Shown piece by piece: positions 1 through 7,615 of a stretch of DNA of 51,507 bases; position 1 is the stretch's first letter; each line of letters begins with the position of its first letter. Source of the stretch: SVTX01 sp045632305 (GTDB lineage Bacteria > Bacillota > Clostridia > Oscillospirales > CAG-272); assembly GCA_045632305.1 (NCBI GenBank), contig JAZQWL010000021.1:1-51507 (forward strand). The letters are read 5' to 3'. The notes below the pieces were generated by a model. That model ran no database searches, was not told where the DNA came from, and was given only the letters and a program-made list of their open reading frames with translations. Position numbers and translations under genes: made by a program.

Positions 1-642
1 CTGCTGAGCCATCCAGTCAATAATTCTCTGGTCGAAGTCGTCGCCGCCGAGCTTGTTATTACCTGCAGTTGCCAAAACTTCAAATACACCGTCAGAGATT
101 TCAAGCAAGGAAACGTCGAATGTACCGCCGCCGAGGTCGAATACCATGATCTTCTGATCATTTTCCTTGTCAATACCGTAAGCCAAAGCAGCTGCTGTGG
201 GCTCGTTGATGATTCTCTGTACGTCAAGACCTGCGATCTTACCTGCATCCTTTGTTGCCTGTCTCTGCGCGTCTGTGAAGTATGCGGGAACAGTGATAAC
301 CGCCTGAGTTACGCTTGTTCCGAGGTAAGCTTCAGCGTCCGCCTTGAGCTTCTGAAGGATCATAGCGGAGATCTCCTGAGGTGTGTAATCCTTACCGTCA
401 ATGGAAACCTTCTTGTTTGTACCCATGTCTCTCTTAATAGAGATAACTGTTCTGTCGGGGTTTGTGATGGACTGTCTCTTTGCCACCTGACCTACCATTC
501 TTTCACCTGTCTTTGTGAAAGCAACAACGGAAGGTGTTGTTCTCGCTCCTTCGGGATTGGGGATAACGATGGGCTCAGAGCCCTCGTAAACTGCTACGCA
601 GGAGTTAGTTGTACCTAAATCTATACCTATAATTTTTCCCAT
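1..642 (-). CDS. dnaK: Molecular chaperone DnaK (Hsp70), N-terminal part, cut by window edge
   Basis: Cytosolic Hsp70 ATPase that binds unfolded segments of client proteins, working with GrpE (next gene upstream) and DnaJ. Only the first 214 codons are present; the gene runs off the left edge. The translation starts MGKIIGIDLGTTNSCVAV, the actin-fold phosphate-1 motif of Hsp70, and continues with NPEGARTTPSVVAF, the VPAYF segment, NEPTAAALAYG and the phosphate-2 motif DLGGGTFDVS, all highly conserved. The start is supported by an AGGAGG-type site (651-655 on the complement) about 8 bases upstream. It is the third gene of hrcA-grpE-dnaK, 39 bases after grpE, so it should be under the CIRCE operator. 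Identification is near certain; the C-terminal substrate-binding half cannot be assessed. Confidence 0.98.
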   Translation of the reverse strand, partial: MGKIIGIDLGTTNSCVAVYEGSEPIVIPNPEGARTTPSVVAFTKTGERMVGQVAKRQSITNPDRTVISIKRDMGTNKKVSIDGKDYTPQEISAMILQKLKADAEAYLGTSVTQAVITVPAYFTDAQRQATKDAGKIAGLDVQRIINEPTAAALAYGIDKENDQKIMVFDLGGGTFDVSLLEISDGVFEVLATAGNNKLGGDDFDQRIIDWMAQQ

Positions 643-681
643 GATAATTTCCTCCTTGGGTTAATAAAAATTTTTACAATG

Positions 682-1275
682 TCAGTTTGCTACGATTACC
701 ATAGCGTATCTTATAATTTTGTCGCCCTTCATGTATCCCTTCTGGAATACCTCGGTTATGACGTTTTCACCGAGATTTTCATCATCAATGTGCATTACAG
801 CGTTGTGACGGTTGGGATCAAACGTGTCACCCTTTTCGCCAAAAGACGTAACGCCCATCTTTTCGAACGCATCTTCAGCACCCTTGAGAATCATCTGCAC
901 GCCCTTGATAACAGCGTCAGCGTCCGTGTAGGCGGAAGCTCTCTCAATGTTGTCAAGCACGGGGAGAATTGCGGAAATCGCATCGCTGTACGCATCTGCG
1001 TAAATTCCGTCCTTTTCCTTTGCACTTCTCTTGCGGAAGTTATCGTATTCCGCAATCATTCTCATATATTTATCATTAAGCTCTGCAAGCTTTGAGTTGC
1101 TTTCTTCAATCGTTTTGTTGAGATCGTCAATTTCGCTCTCGAGCTTTTTGATCTTCTTTTTATCGCCCTTCTCTGCCTTCTCGGCCTTAACTTCCTCGGG
1201 CGGTGTGAGATTTTCCTCTGCGTTATCGTTTTTGTTGTCGATATCGCACTCACAAGTCATCTTTTCTTCAGACAT
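682..1275 (-). CDS. grpE: Nucleotide exchange factor GrpE
   Basis: GrpE releases ADP from DnaK and so resets the Hsp70 cycle. The 197-residue product has the family layout: an acidic, low-complexity N-terminus (residues 1-45), a long coiled coil with heptad-like Leu/Ile spacing (about 40-95), and a C-terminal beta domain. Family signatures visible are YDNFRKRSAKE, ILPVLDNIERA and the C-terminal GYMKGDKIIRYAMVIVAN. The start codon overlaps the end of hrcA by 8 bases, typical of translational coupling, and dnaK follows within 39 bases. Length is normal for Firmicutes. Regulation is expected through HrcA/CIRCE with the rest of the operon. Confidence 0.97.
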   Translation of the reverse strand: MSEEKMTCECDIDNKNDNAEENLTPPEEVKAEKAEKGDKKKIKKLESEIDDLNKTIEESNSKLAELNDKYMRMIAEYDNFRKRSAKEKDGIYADAYSDAISAILPVLDNIERASAYTDADAVIKGVQMILKGAEDAFEKMGVTSFGEKGDTFDPNRHNAVMHIDDENLGENVITEVFQKGYMKGDKIIRYAMVIVAN

Positions 1276-2365
1276 TTGACTCTCCTTCGCTTGTTTCGTT
1301 GGGTTGATTTATAAGATTGTTTTCATTCAAAAGATTTTCGACGTTACCCGTAAGCTCGTCTATCGTCGCAACGACCTTCGCGTAATCCATTCGTCTTGGG
1401 CCGATAATTCCGATAGCGCCGAGTGTTTTACCGTCGCGTACGATCGGCTTGAATACGATCGCGGAATTATTCATGACCTTAACCGAGCTTTCAGATCCGA
1501 TAACCACGTTTACGCGGTCATGATCTGTGTCGGTATCGGAAACTATCTCAAGGATATCGTCCTTGTTTTCAAGCGTAGTGAGAAGCTCGCGAAGCTGATC
1601 CTTATTACTGTATTCGGGATACTGCAAAAGTCGGTCCATGCCACTGACACGGAGGTCGCCTTCATCCATTTCGTTCATGCTCTCGTAAATAATCTTAATG
1701 ATCGGAGAGATGATTCCCGATTTATCACCCATAGCATTTTCAAGCTCCATAATAATGGGGAGAGTGATCTCGGACGCTGTAAGACCTGCGATGTTGTCGT
1801 TCAGAGCTATTGAAAGCTCTGTAACGGTAAGCTGAGAAATTTTTTCTTCAAATGAAAGCTGCTTTGTTATTATATTGCCGCCTGAGCTTATCATAACGAG
1901 AAGCATGCCGTGAGAATTGAGGTAAATTACGTCAAATCTCTTGATGCTCACGCTTGACGCCTTCGGCTTGATGAGGAAGCTCGTGTAGTTTGTAAGATTT
2001 CCTGCAAGCTTGGAAGCGGTAAGCAGAATCTGATCGAGTTGATTCATCTTTGCCTTGAGTATCTTATTTATTTCACCGATCTCTCTGGTCGTCATCGCAT
2101 AAGACTCGATAAGAGAGTCAACGTAAAATCTGTATCCAAGCTCACTTGGTACTCTGCCCGCGGAAGTATGGGGCTGCTCAAGGTATCCCATGTGCTCAAG
2201 CTCTGCCATTTCATTTCGAATAGTAGCAGACGAGCATGTTAAGTGCTCATTGGAAAGAAGGTACTTTGAACCGACCGGCTCGCCGTCAGCGATGTGTGCC
2301 TCAATAATCGCTTTAAGTATAAGCTTTTTTCTTTCGCTGAGTTCACCGTTTGATTTTGTGCTCAC
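1268..2365 (-). CDS. hrcA: Heat-inducible transcription repressor HrcA
   Basis: Repressor of class I heat-shock genes; it binds CIRCE when kept active by GroEL. The 365-residue protein begins with a winged-helix domain (about residues 8-75, with SERKKLILKAIIEAHI and SATIRNEMAELEHMGYLEQPHTSAGRVPS) that is diagnostic of HrcA, followed by the GAF-like and dimerisation region. The start is GTG (2363-2365), chosen because an AGGAG site sits about 9 bases upstream (near 2375) and because translation from it gives the normal N-terminus. It is first in hrcA-grpE-dnaK. CIRCE at 2419-2445 lies between promoter and start, implying autoregulation. Confidence 0.97.
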   Translation of the reverse strand: MSTKSNGELSERKKLILKAIIEAHIADGEPVGSKYLLSNEHLTCSSATIRNEMAELEHMGYLEQPHTSAGRVPSELGYRFYVDSLIESYAMTTREIGEINKILKAKMNQLDQILLTASKLAGNLTNYTSFLIKPKASSVSIKRFDVIYLNSHGMLLVMISSGGNIITKQLSFEEKISQLTVTELSIALNDNIAGLTASEITLPIIMELENAMGDKSGIISPIIKIIYESMNEMDEGDLRVSGMDRLLQYPEYSNKDQLRELLTTLENKDDILEIVSDTDTDHDRVNVVIGSESSVKVMNNSAIVFKPIVRDGKTLGAIGIIGPRRMDYAKVVATIDELTGNVENLLNENNLINQPNETSEGESNV

Positions 2366-2418
2366 TTAAAGTATCTCCTTTCTGATTTCAGTGAATTTTA
2401 TGTTATAAAACCCATGTT

Positions 2419-2445
2419 TTAGCACTCATTTGCATCAAGTGCTAA
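2419..2445. promoter_or_regulatory. CIRCE operator (HrcA binding site)
   Basis: The inverted repeat TTAGCACTC-N9-AAGTGCTAA matches the CIRCE consensus TTAGCACTC-N9-GAGTGCTAA with a single mismatch. It lies between the hrcA promoter and start codon, about 13 bases downstream of the -10 element on the minus strand, where bound HrcA would block transcription of hrcA-grpE-dnaK. Confidence 0.95.
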
Positions 2446-2457
2446 TCTTACGATACT

Positions 2458-2485
2458 ATTTTACCATAATTTTTGCGTTTGTCAA
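2458..2485 (-). promoter_or_regulatory. Sigma-A-type promoter for hrcA-grpE-dnaK
   Basis: On the complement, TTGACA (2480-2485) and TAAAAT (2458-2463) are separated by 16 bases. The -35 is a perfect consensus, and CIRCE follows directly downstream. Confidence 0.75.
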
Positions 2486-2540
2486 CCCTATTTTCAAAAA
2501 AAATTTGAGCTTTTTTATAAAATTTTTTGCAACAGTGCTA

Positions 2541-2576
2541 AAAAGCCCCTCTGTAGTGCTAACAGAGGGGTTTTAA
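2541..2576 (-). terminator. Rho-independent terminator of the dlt-like operon
   Basis: A GC-rich stem (CCCCTCTG paired with CAGAGGGG) around a 9-base loop, followed on the complement by a T-rich stretch, sits just after the lipoprotein stop codon. The loop and the sequence just downstream both contain GTGCTAA, a CIRCE half-site (see findings). Confidence 0.8.
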
Positions 2577-3140
2577 TTATTCGGTTTCTCCAAGATTGGG
2601 AATTGTTGTGGATTCGTACGTGATGTTTGTACATACACCATTCTTGATAAAGCATGTCATAAGACCGTTTGCGAAGGGGACGTTTACGTGTCCGTCGCGC
2701 ATTTCATATCTTCCCTGATATGCGTTCTGAATCTCCTCGAGCGTCATTCCTATTGAAGCGCCCTCGGGAGTGGAAACCATATCGTTAATTATCTGAACGA
2801 TATAAATATATTCAACGCCTTTTATCGTAACCGTGTCGATTATGAAACCGTTGTATTTGTAAGTTTTATCGAGATCTTCAAATCCGCATGATGCGCTTTC
2901 GGAATATTCAACGGGCTCACCGAGAGCTTCAATTACGGGTTTTGCTTCGGAGTTGGGCGTTATCTTTACGTTATTGGATGAAAAGCTCAACGCGTTGTCG
3001 CCAATGACGAGATTTGCGCCTGAATTGTTTTGATCGTTTCCTTCATTTTCATTATTTTCATTTTCTTTTTTATTTGCGCAGGATACCGCTACGGATAATA
3101 CAAGCGCTAATGTAAGGAGTAAAATTAAAATTTTTTTCAT
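2577..3140 (-). CDS. Small secreted lipoprotein of unknown function, last gene of dlt-like operon
   Basis: I do not recognise a named family. The 187-residue product has a classical lipoprotein signal: MKK, a hydrophobic stretch (residues 4-19) and a lipobox ending VSC with Cys21 as the expected lipidated residue. An Asn/Glu-rich linker (22-45) follows, then a compact domain of about 140 residues containing GMTLEEIQNAYQGRYE, a pattern also seen in small lipoproteins with SmpA/BamE-like or copper-amine-oxidase-like accessory folds, though I cannot assign it. It lies 22 bases downstream of the DltD-like gene and ahead of the operon terminator, so a cell-envelope role coupled to that cassette is an inference from position. 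Confidence 0.75.
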   Translation of the reverse strand: MKKILILLLTLALVLSVAVSCANKKENENNENEGNDQNNSGANLVIGDNALSFSSNNVKITPNSEAKPVIEALGEPVEYSESASCGFEDLDKTYKYNGFIIDTVTIKGVEYIYIVQIINDMVSTPEGASIGMTLEEIQNAYQGRYEMRDGHVNVPFANGLMTCFIKNGVCTNITYESTTIPNLGETE

Positions 3141-3162
3141 TGTTTTCTACCTCTTAAATATA

Positions 3163-4200
3163 TTATTCAGTAAGTTCATTTTTCTCGGAAATATATCTTT
3201 CGTATTTTTCATTCCAAACGTTTAAGATATCGGCATTTCCCTTTTGATCCTCGAGTCGGTGCTTTTCAATAAGTATCTGTCCGAAGTAACGCGTCATTTT
3301 TTCTGCACCGTATACGTTGAGATGCATTCCGTGATCGTAGGTGTCCTGTGACCAGTCGATACCGATCTCTTCGTTTCCTATAAAATTATAATATGAAAGA
3401 TTGTTTTGGGACGCAAACTTGACGATCTGTTCATCCCATTCATCGTACCACCAATAATTTCGTACGTTTGTGGGGGCTTTGATCAAAATAAGCTCTGCGC
3501 CATTTTCCTCGCACAAGGTTTTCATTTTAGCGAGATATTCGAAAGAAATCTCGGGGAGCGTATAATCCTTTAGCGGTTTGCCCTCAAGGGTGTCCGTCTT
3601 GGGATTTACAGCTGTTTGCATAAGATAACCGTTGTGAGATACATTTTCAGTTCCGAACATGTATTTAAAGTCATCACCTGTCAGCTCCTTCCATCTTGAA
3701 TGGTATCTCAGAAGGGGCAAGTAATAGGAAAGTATGCTTTCTTCTTCGGTGATCGACGCTTTAATTGCATCGTGTTTAATTTTCGAATTTCTCATCGGAT
3801 CGAGAGTCATTCTGTTGTATTCTTCCCTTTGCGGTTCTCCGTATTTCATGGAGAGTACGTTGAAAACGACCACGTCGGGAGATTCATACTTGAAGGTTTC
3901 CTCAAGCAGATAATATGATTGCCAGATAAGCTGCTGCGCGCTTCCACGTATATACGAGGTTATTCCATATTCTTCGAAAAGAACGGGCGGGATAAACGAT
4001 TCGTATACCTCGCAGTCGCCGACAAATACAACCTGGTGAGTGTTTCCTTCGTCAACCTCGTCATAATATTCTCCAATAAGCCCACGTTCGGCAGGATCGT
4101 TGTTCTTGGGAGAAAGAATGAGTGTGGCGAGCGTCAGGAGAATGGCAAGAAACAGAATTGATGCGATGAGAGAAATCGTGATTTTTAATCCTTTTCTCAT
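3163..4200 (-). CDS. DltD-like membrane-anchored SGNH-fold protein
   Basis: 345 residues with an N-terminal membrane anchor (about 7-30) and an extracytoplasmic SGNH/GDSL-like domain. Block I reads VFVGDCEVYES, with Cys63 where the nucleophilic Ser of GDS normally sits; block V is present as DHGMHLNVYGAEK (around residue 290) with the catalytic-type Asp-x-x-x-His arrangement. DltD-family proteins act with the MBOAT DltB in transferring D-alanyl groups to teichoic acids, and the gene directly follows the MBOAT gene here (19-base gap). It is shorter than Bacillus DltD (about 390), so it may be a different SGNH subfamily used with MBOAT proteins. The Cys-for-Ser change is the odd point; it could keep acyl-transfer chemistry through a thioester. 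Confidence 0.8.
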   Translation of the reverse strand: MRKGLKITISLIASILFLAILLTLATLILSPKNNDPAERGLIGEYYDEVDEGNTHQVVFVGDCEVYESFIPPVLFEEYGITSYIRGSAQQLIWQSYYLLEETFKYESPDVVVFNVLSMKYGEPQREEYNRMTLDPMRNSKIKHDAIKASITEEESILSYYLPLLRYHSRWKELTGDDFKYMFGTENVSHNGYLMQTAVNPKTDTLEGKPLKDYTLPEISFEYLAKMKTLCEENGAELILIKAPTNVRNYWWYDEWDEQIVKFASQNNLSYYNFIGNEEIGIDWSQDTYDHGMHLNVYGAEKMTRYFGQILIEKHRLEDQKGNADILNVWNEKYERYISEKNELTE

Positions 4201-4219
4201 TTAAGTCGCCTTTATAAAA

Positions 4220-5821
4220 TTAGAATTGTGTGTAAATAAACTGAGAGGCGTTGTAGCCGAGTCCGTAAGAGCCGAAAATAAGAATTACAAATATGAGCGC
4301 GGCTATGCAAGTAAATGTGAGCGCGGGTGATTTTGAAATTCTGTGACGCAGGGACGGCTCGTTTGCCTTTTGGAATTTGCTTACGGTATAAACGGTAATA
4401 ATTCCTATTGCTAAAAGTATGTATTCGGAAATGCCGAGTCCGAGTGACTTGATTCCCCCGTTGAAAAATTCAGCGTAAGTATCAAATTTATAGAAAATTG
4501 TTCCGAAATTTCTAAACGTCTGCGGAACGTCTCTGTAGCAGTCGAGAATTCGGATAGAGCCCATAAGCAGGAAGGTTCTCGATTTGGAAAAGAGATCCCA
4601 GAATTTTGATGCGGATAATCGTGGGCATGCCTTGTGGAATTTTGCATACAGAGGAGAAAGCTCCTGAGAGACGAGGATAACCAGACAGTTAAGAAGTCCC
4701 CACACTATAAAGTTCCATGATGCGCCGTGCCAAAGACCCGTTAAAAACCAAGTTACGATCGTAGCAAGATATACGGGTATTCTTTTGCCGAGCGCGTTAC
4801 CGAGCTTGCTTCTGCTCCATTTTGAGAGCTTTTGCATTGGCTTGCAGATGGAAAGCGGGTAGAAAACGTAATCTGTAAACCATGATCCCATCGTAATGTG
4901 CCAACGATTCCAATACTCTTTTGTGCTTTTTGAAGCAAAGGGGTGATCGAAGTTTTCCCTGAGCTTGATTCCGAGCATTTCTGCAATACCGATAGTAATA
5001 TCAATTCCACCCGTGAAATCTGCATATATCTGTACCGAGTAAGCCAGGATAAGGAAAAGCACGTATATACCCGTGTAGGTTTCGGGAGCTCCTACGATTT
5101 TGGTAATCGCTATCATTATCGTATCGGCAATTATAAGCTTCTTGAAATATCCGTACGCTACGCGCAAAAGACCTGCTGAAAGGTTGTCCCATTTGCATTT
5201 ATGCTCTTCAAAGAGTTGGTTTGCAAGATCGCTGTGTCTTGAAATAGGGCCTTGTAGAAGCTGTGGGAAGAACGATACGAACAAGGCGAGCTTGAAAATA
5301 TTGGTTTCAGCTTGAGTTTTTTCTCTGTACACATCAATAAGATAGCCCGTTGTCTGGAAAACGTAAAAAGAAATACCCAGAGGGAGCAAAAGATCGGGAA
5401 TCGCGATCGAAGCTTCTTTATTAAAGATATGAATTATTGAATTGAGATTTGAGAGCGCAAAGCCGGTATATTTTAATACGGCAAGCATTCCGAAGTTTAT
5501 CGCAAGGCCTACGATGAGTATGGAAAAGCGTTTTTTCTTTTCCTTTGCCTTGTATGCTTTTCTCTGCTCCTTGTCAAGCGTCTCTTTGTTTGCTTGTATA
5601 TAATTCTTTTCCTTTTTTGCATTTCTTGCGATGAGCATTGAAACTGCGTAAGAGGATACAATGGTTACAAGTATGTACGGCAGATAGAAACCACCCGCAA
5701 AAGCGTAGAATACGAAGCTAGCTATAAGCAGCAGTGTCCATTGGATCTTCTTGGGAAGAACGTAATACAAGAGAACGGTCGAAGCAAGAAAACAGAGGAA
5801 TTCAAATGAAGTGAAAGACAT
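4220..5821 (-). CDS. dltB: DltB-like membrane-bound O-acyltransferase (MBOAT)
   Basis: 533-residue polytopic membrane protein with roughly a dozen hydrophobic segments. MBOAT signatures are present: HPFASKSTKEYWNRWHITM (around residue 300), the conserved Asn/His region, and LTGLWHGASWNFIVWG with the putative catalytic His near residue 364. The Phe-Phe-Pro-Gln segment FFPQLLQGPISR is typical of DltB/AlgI-type members. MBOATs of this group move an acyl group from a carrier across or at the membrane onto an exported polymer. Its place between a DltC-like carrier and a DltD-like protein favours DltB over AlgI-type alginate or cellulose acetylation, but the acceptor polymer is not shown by the sequence. 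Confidence 0.88.
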   Translation of the reverse strand: MSFTSFEFLCFLASTVLLYYVLPKKIQWTLLLIASFVFYAFAGGFYLPYILVTIVSSYAVSMLIARNAKKEKNYIQANKETLDKEQRKAYKAKEKKKRFSILIVGLAINFGMLAVLKYTGFALSNLNSIIHIFNKEASIAIPDLLLPLGISFYVFQTTGYLIDVYREKTQAETNIFKLALFVSFFPQLLQGPISRHSDLANQLFEEHKCKWDNLSAGLLRVAYGYFKKLIIADTIMIAITKIVGAPETYTGIYVLFLILAYSVQIYADFTGGIDITIGIAEMLGIKLRENFDHPFASKSTKEYWNRWHITMGSWFTDYVFYPLSICKPMQKLSKWSRSKLGNALGKRIPVYLATIVTWFLTGLWHGASWNFIVWGLLNCLVILVSQELSPLYAKFHKACPRLSASKFWDLFSKSRTFLLMGSIRILDCYRDVPQTFRNFGTIFYKFDTYAEFFNGGIKSLGLGISEYILLAIGIITVYTVSKFQKANEPSLRHRISKSPALTFTCIAALIFVILIFGSYGLGYNASQFIYTQF

Positions 5822-5845
5822 TTGTGTCCTCTCCCGATTATATAA

Positions 5846-6073
5846 TTATTCCTCGTCGATCTTTTCAATAAGCGCCATAAGAGCCGCCGCGGAATTGAAG
5901 TTTTCTGGAATGATCTCCTCTGCGGGGATCGATACGTCAAATTTGTCGTTTATTTCGGTAATGAGTGTAACGATATCAAGCGAATCAAGAATTCCGTCAT
6001 CAATAAGCGCTTCCTCGGAAGCGAAGTCGATGTCGGGATGAAGGTCTGTCAAAATTTCAAGAAGAGTTTCCAT
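5846..6073 (-). CDS. dltC: D-alanyl carrier protein-like acyl carrier (DltC-like)
   Basis: 75-residue carrier protein of one four-helix ACP domain. The phosphopantetheine attachment motif is DSLDIV with Ser31, and the following acidic helix II (VTLITEINDKF) and the C-terminal helix (NFNSAAALMALIEKIDEE) match DltC and related carriers. It would hold the activated amino acid as a thioester between the DltA-like ligase (16 bases upstream) and the MBOAT (downstream). The length is as in Bacillus DltC (78). Gene order here is A-C-B-D rather than the usual A-B-C-D. Confidence 0.9.
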   Translation of the reverse strand: METLLEILTDLHPDIDFASEEALIDDGILDSLDIVTLITEINDKFDVSIPAEEIIPENFNSAAALMALIEKIDEE

Positions 6074-6088
6074 GTTTGTACTCCTAAT

Positions 6089-7606
6089 TTAATTATAGTT
6101 TTTTGCTGTTTCGGACAAAAGCTTTCTGTCAAGCTTTCCGTTTGCTGTAAGAGGCATGCTCTCAAGCTTTTCCAATACGCCCGGGATCATATATCTGGGC
6201 AAAAGGGTTTTAAGCTCTTTTGTAAGGGATGTCGCGTCGATATCACCAACGTAAAACGCAAAGATCTTTTTCTGCTCACCGTTATAAACACAGCAAGCTC
6301 GATTAACTCCGTTGCAATTTGCAAGCGCCGCCTCGATTTCGCCGAGCTCAATTCTGTGTCCCATGTGTTTGATCTGTGAGTCGCGACGGGATACGAAAAC
6401 AAGCTCGCCGTGCTTGTTGTATTTTGCGAGATCTCCCGTTCTGTATACAAGCTCGGGATAGGATTTATTGAGAGGATTCTGGACGAACGCCTCGTTCGTT
6501 TTTTCTTTATTGTTGAAATATCCGAGGGTAACGCAGGTGCCTCGAATGTAGATTTCTCCGACCTCACCGACTGCTGTGTCGTTCCCCTTTTCATCAAGCA
6601 AAAGAATTTGTGTGTTGCGGAAGGGATTGCCTATCGGTATTACCTCTCCCTCTTCAAGCTCGCGATTTGCATGCCAGAAGGTAGACATTCCCGTAGCTTC
6701 CGTGGGGCCGTAGAGATTGAAAAATTCTGTATTCGGACAAGCTTCCCGCCAAAGCTTATATTGAGGTATCGGGAACACCTCGCTTCCAAAGCAGACTGTT
6801 TTTAAATGCTGCGGAGGATTGGTTTTGAGTGCGCCGAGTGAGGAAATCATTGTGAGCGCAGAAACTACCCAGCAGACCGTATTGATCTTATGCTCGTTGA
6901 GGTAATCGCAGAGCTTGGTCGGGAACATAAATAACTGTTTTGGAATAAAGTAAGTTGTCGCACCGAATTTGAGCGTCGGCATGATCTCCTTAAGCGGTGC
7001 ATCAAAATAAAGCGGTGTCTGGTTACCGAATACTGTTTCCTCATTAAAGCCGATTGCTTCGCAAAGAGTTTCTGTGTAATCGATTACAGATCGATGGCAT
7101 GCGGAAACGCCCTTCGGAATACCTGTAGATCCCGATGTGAATACGATGTAGATCGGATCGGTGTCGATCTGCGCTTTTCGTATCACGTCAAGCTCCACCT
7201 TGTTTTCGGGGCTGTCTTTTATATCAGAGAACAGATATTTATTGATGCTATCGGGTAGCTTGTCTGCCTTCTTAGCATTTTTCTCATCGTAAATGAGCGC
7301 CTCGGGATTCAAGCTTTCAATTATGAGCTTGATTCGTATTTCCGGCATTTCGGCGTCGATGGCAACGTAATATCCGCCCGCATATATAACTCCGAAGAAT
7401 GCCGCCATTGTATCGGGATGCTTGTTCATCAAAATCAAAACGGGCTTTTTTGCATGCCCTTTTGAAATGAGAAAGCTTCCAACCGAACGGGACTGCTTTA
7501 GTAATGCTTCAAAGGTTTTATTATCAACGCCGTCCGAAAACGCGACCTTTTGAGAGTGTTTCGGCGCGGAATTTTCAAGATATTGAAGAATGTTTGTGTA
7601 GTACAT
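6089..7606 (-). CDS. dltA: DltA-like amino acid--carrier protein ligase (adenylation enzyme)
   Basis: 505 residues, the size of DltA (about 503). Adenylate-forming core motifs run in order: FTSGSTGIPKG (A3, near 157), NLYGPTEAT (A5, near 300), YRTGDLAKY (A7), RRDSQIKHMGHRIELGEIE (A8 hinge, near 415) and NGKLDRK with the C-terminal catalytic Lys (A10). It activates an amino acid with ATP and loads the carrier encoded next. D-alanine is the expected substrate from context, but the pocket region (FGSEVFPIPQ instead of the CGE-type segment of Bacillus DltA) differs enough that another small amino acid is possible. Ends 16 bases before dltC and starts 10 bases after the transglutaminase gene. Confidence 0.88.
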   Translation of the reverse strand: MYYTNILQYLENSAPKHSQKVAFSDGVDNKTFEALLKQSRSVGSFLISKGHAKKPVLILMNKHPDTMAAFFGVIYAGGYYVAIDAEMPEIRIKLIIESLNPEALIYDEKNAKKADKLPDSINKYLFSDIKDSPENKVELDVIRKAQIDTDPIYIVFTSGSTGIPKGVSACHRSVIDYTETLCEAIGFNEETVFGNQTPLYFDAPLKEIMPTLKFGATTYFIPKQLFMFPTKLCDYLNEHKINTVCWVVSALTMISSLGALKTNPPQHLKTVCFGSEVFPIPQYKLWREACPNTEFFNLYGPTEATGMSTFWHANRELEEGEVIPIGNPFRNTQILLLDEKGNDTAVGEVGEIYIRGTCVTLGYFNNKEKTNEAFVQNPLNKSYPELVYRTGDLAKYNKHGELVFVSRRDSQIKHMGHRIELGEIEAALANCNGVNRACCVYNGEQKKIFAFYVGDIDATSLTKELKTLLPRYMIPGVLEKLESMPLTANGKLDRKLLSETAKNYN

Positions 7607-7615
7607 TGTATACCT

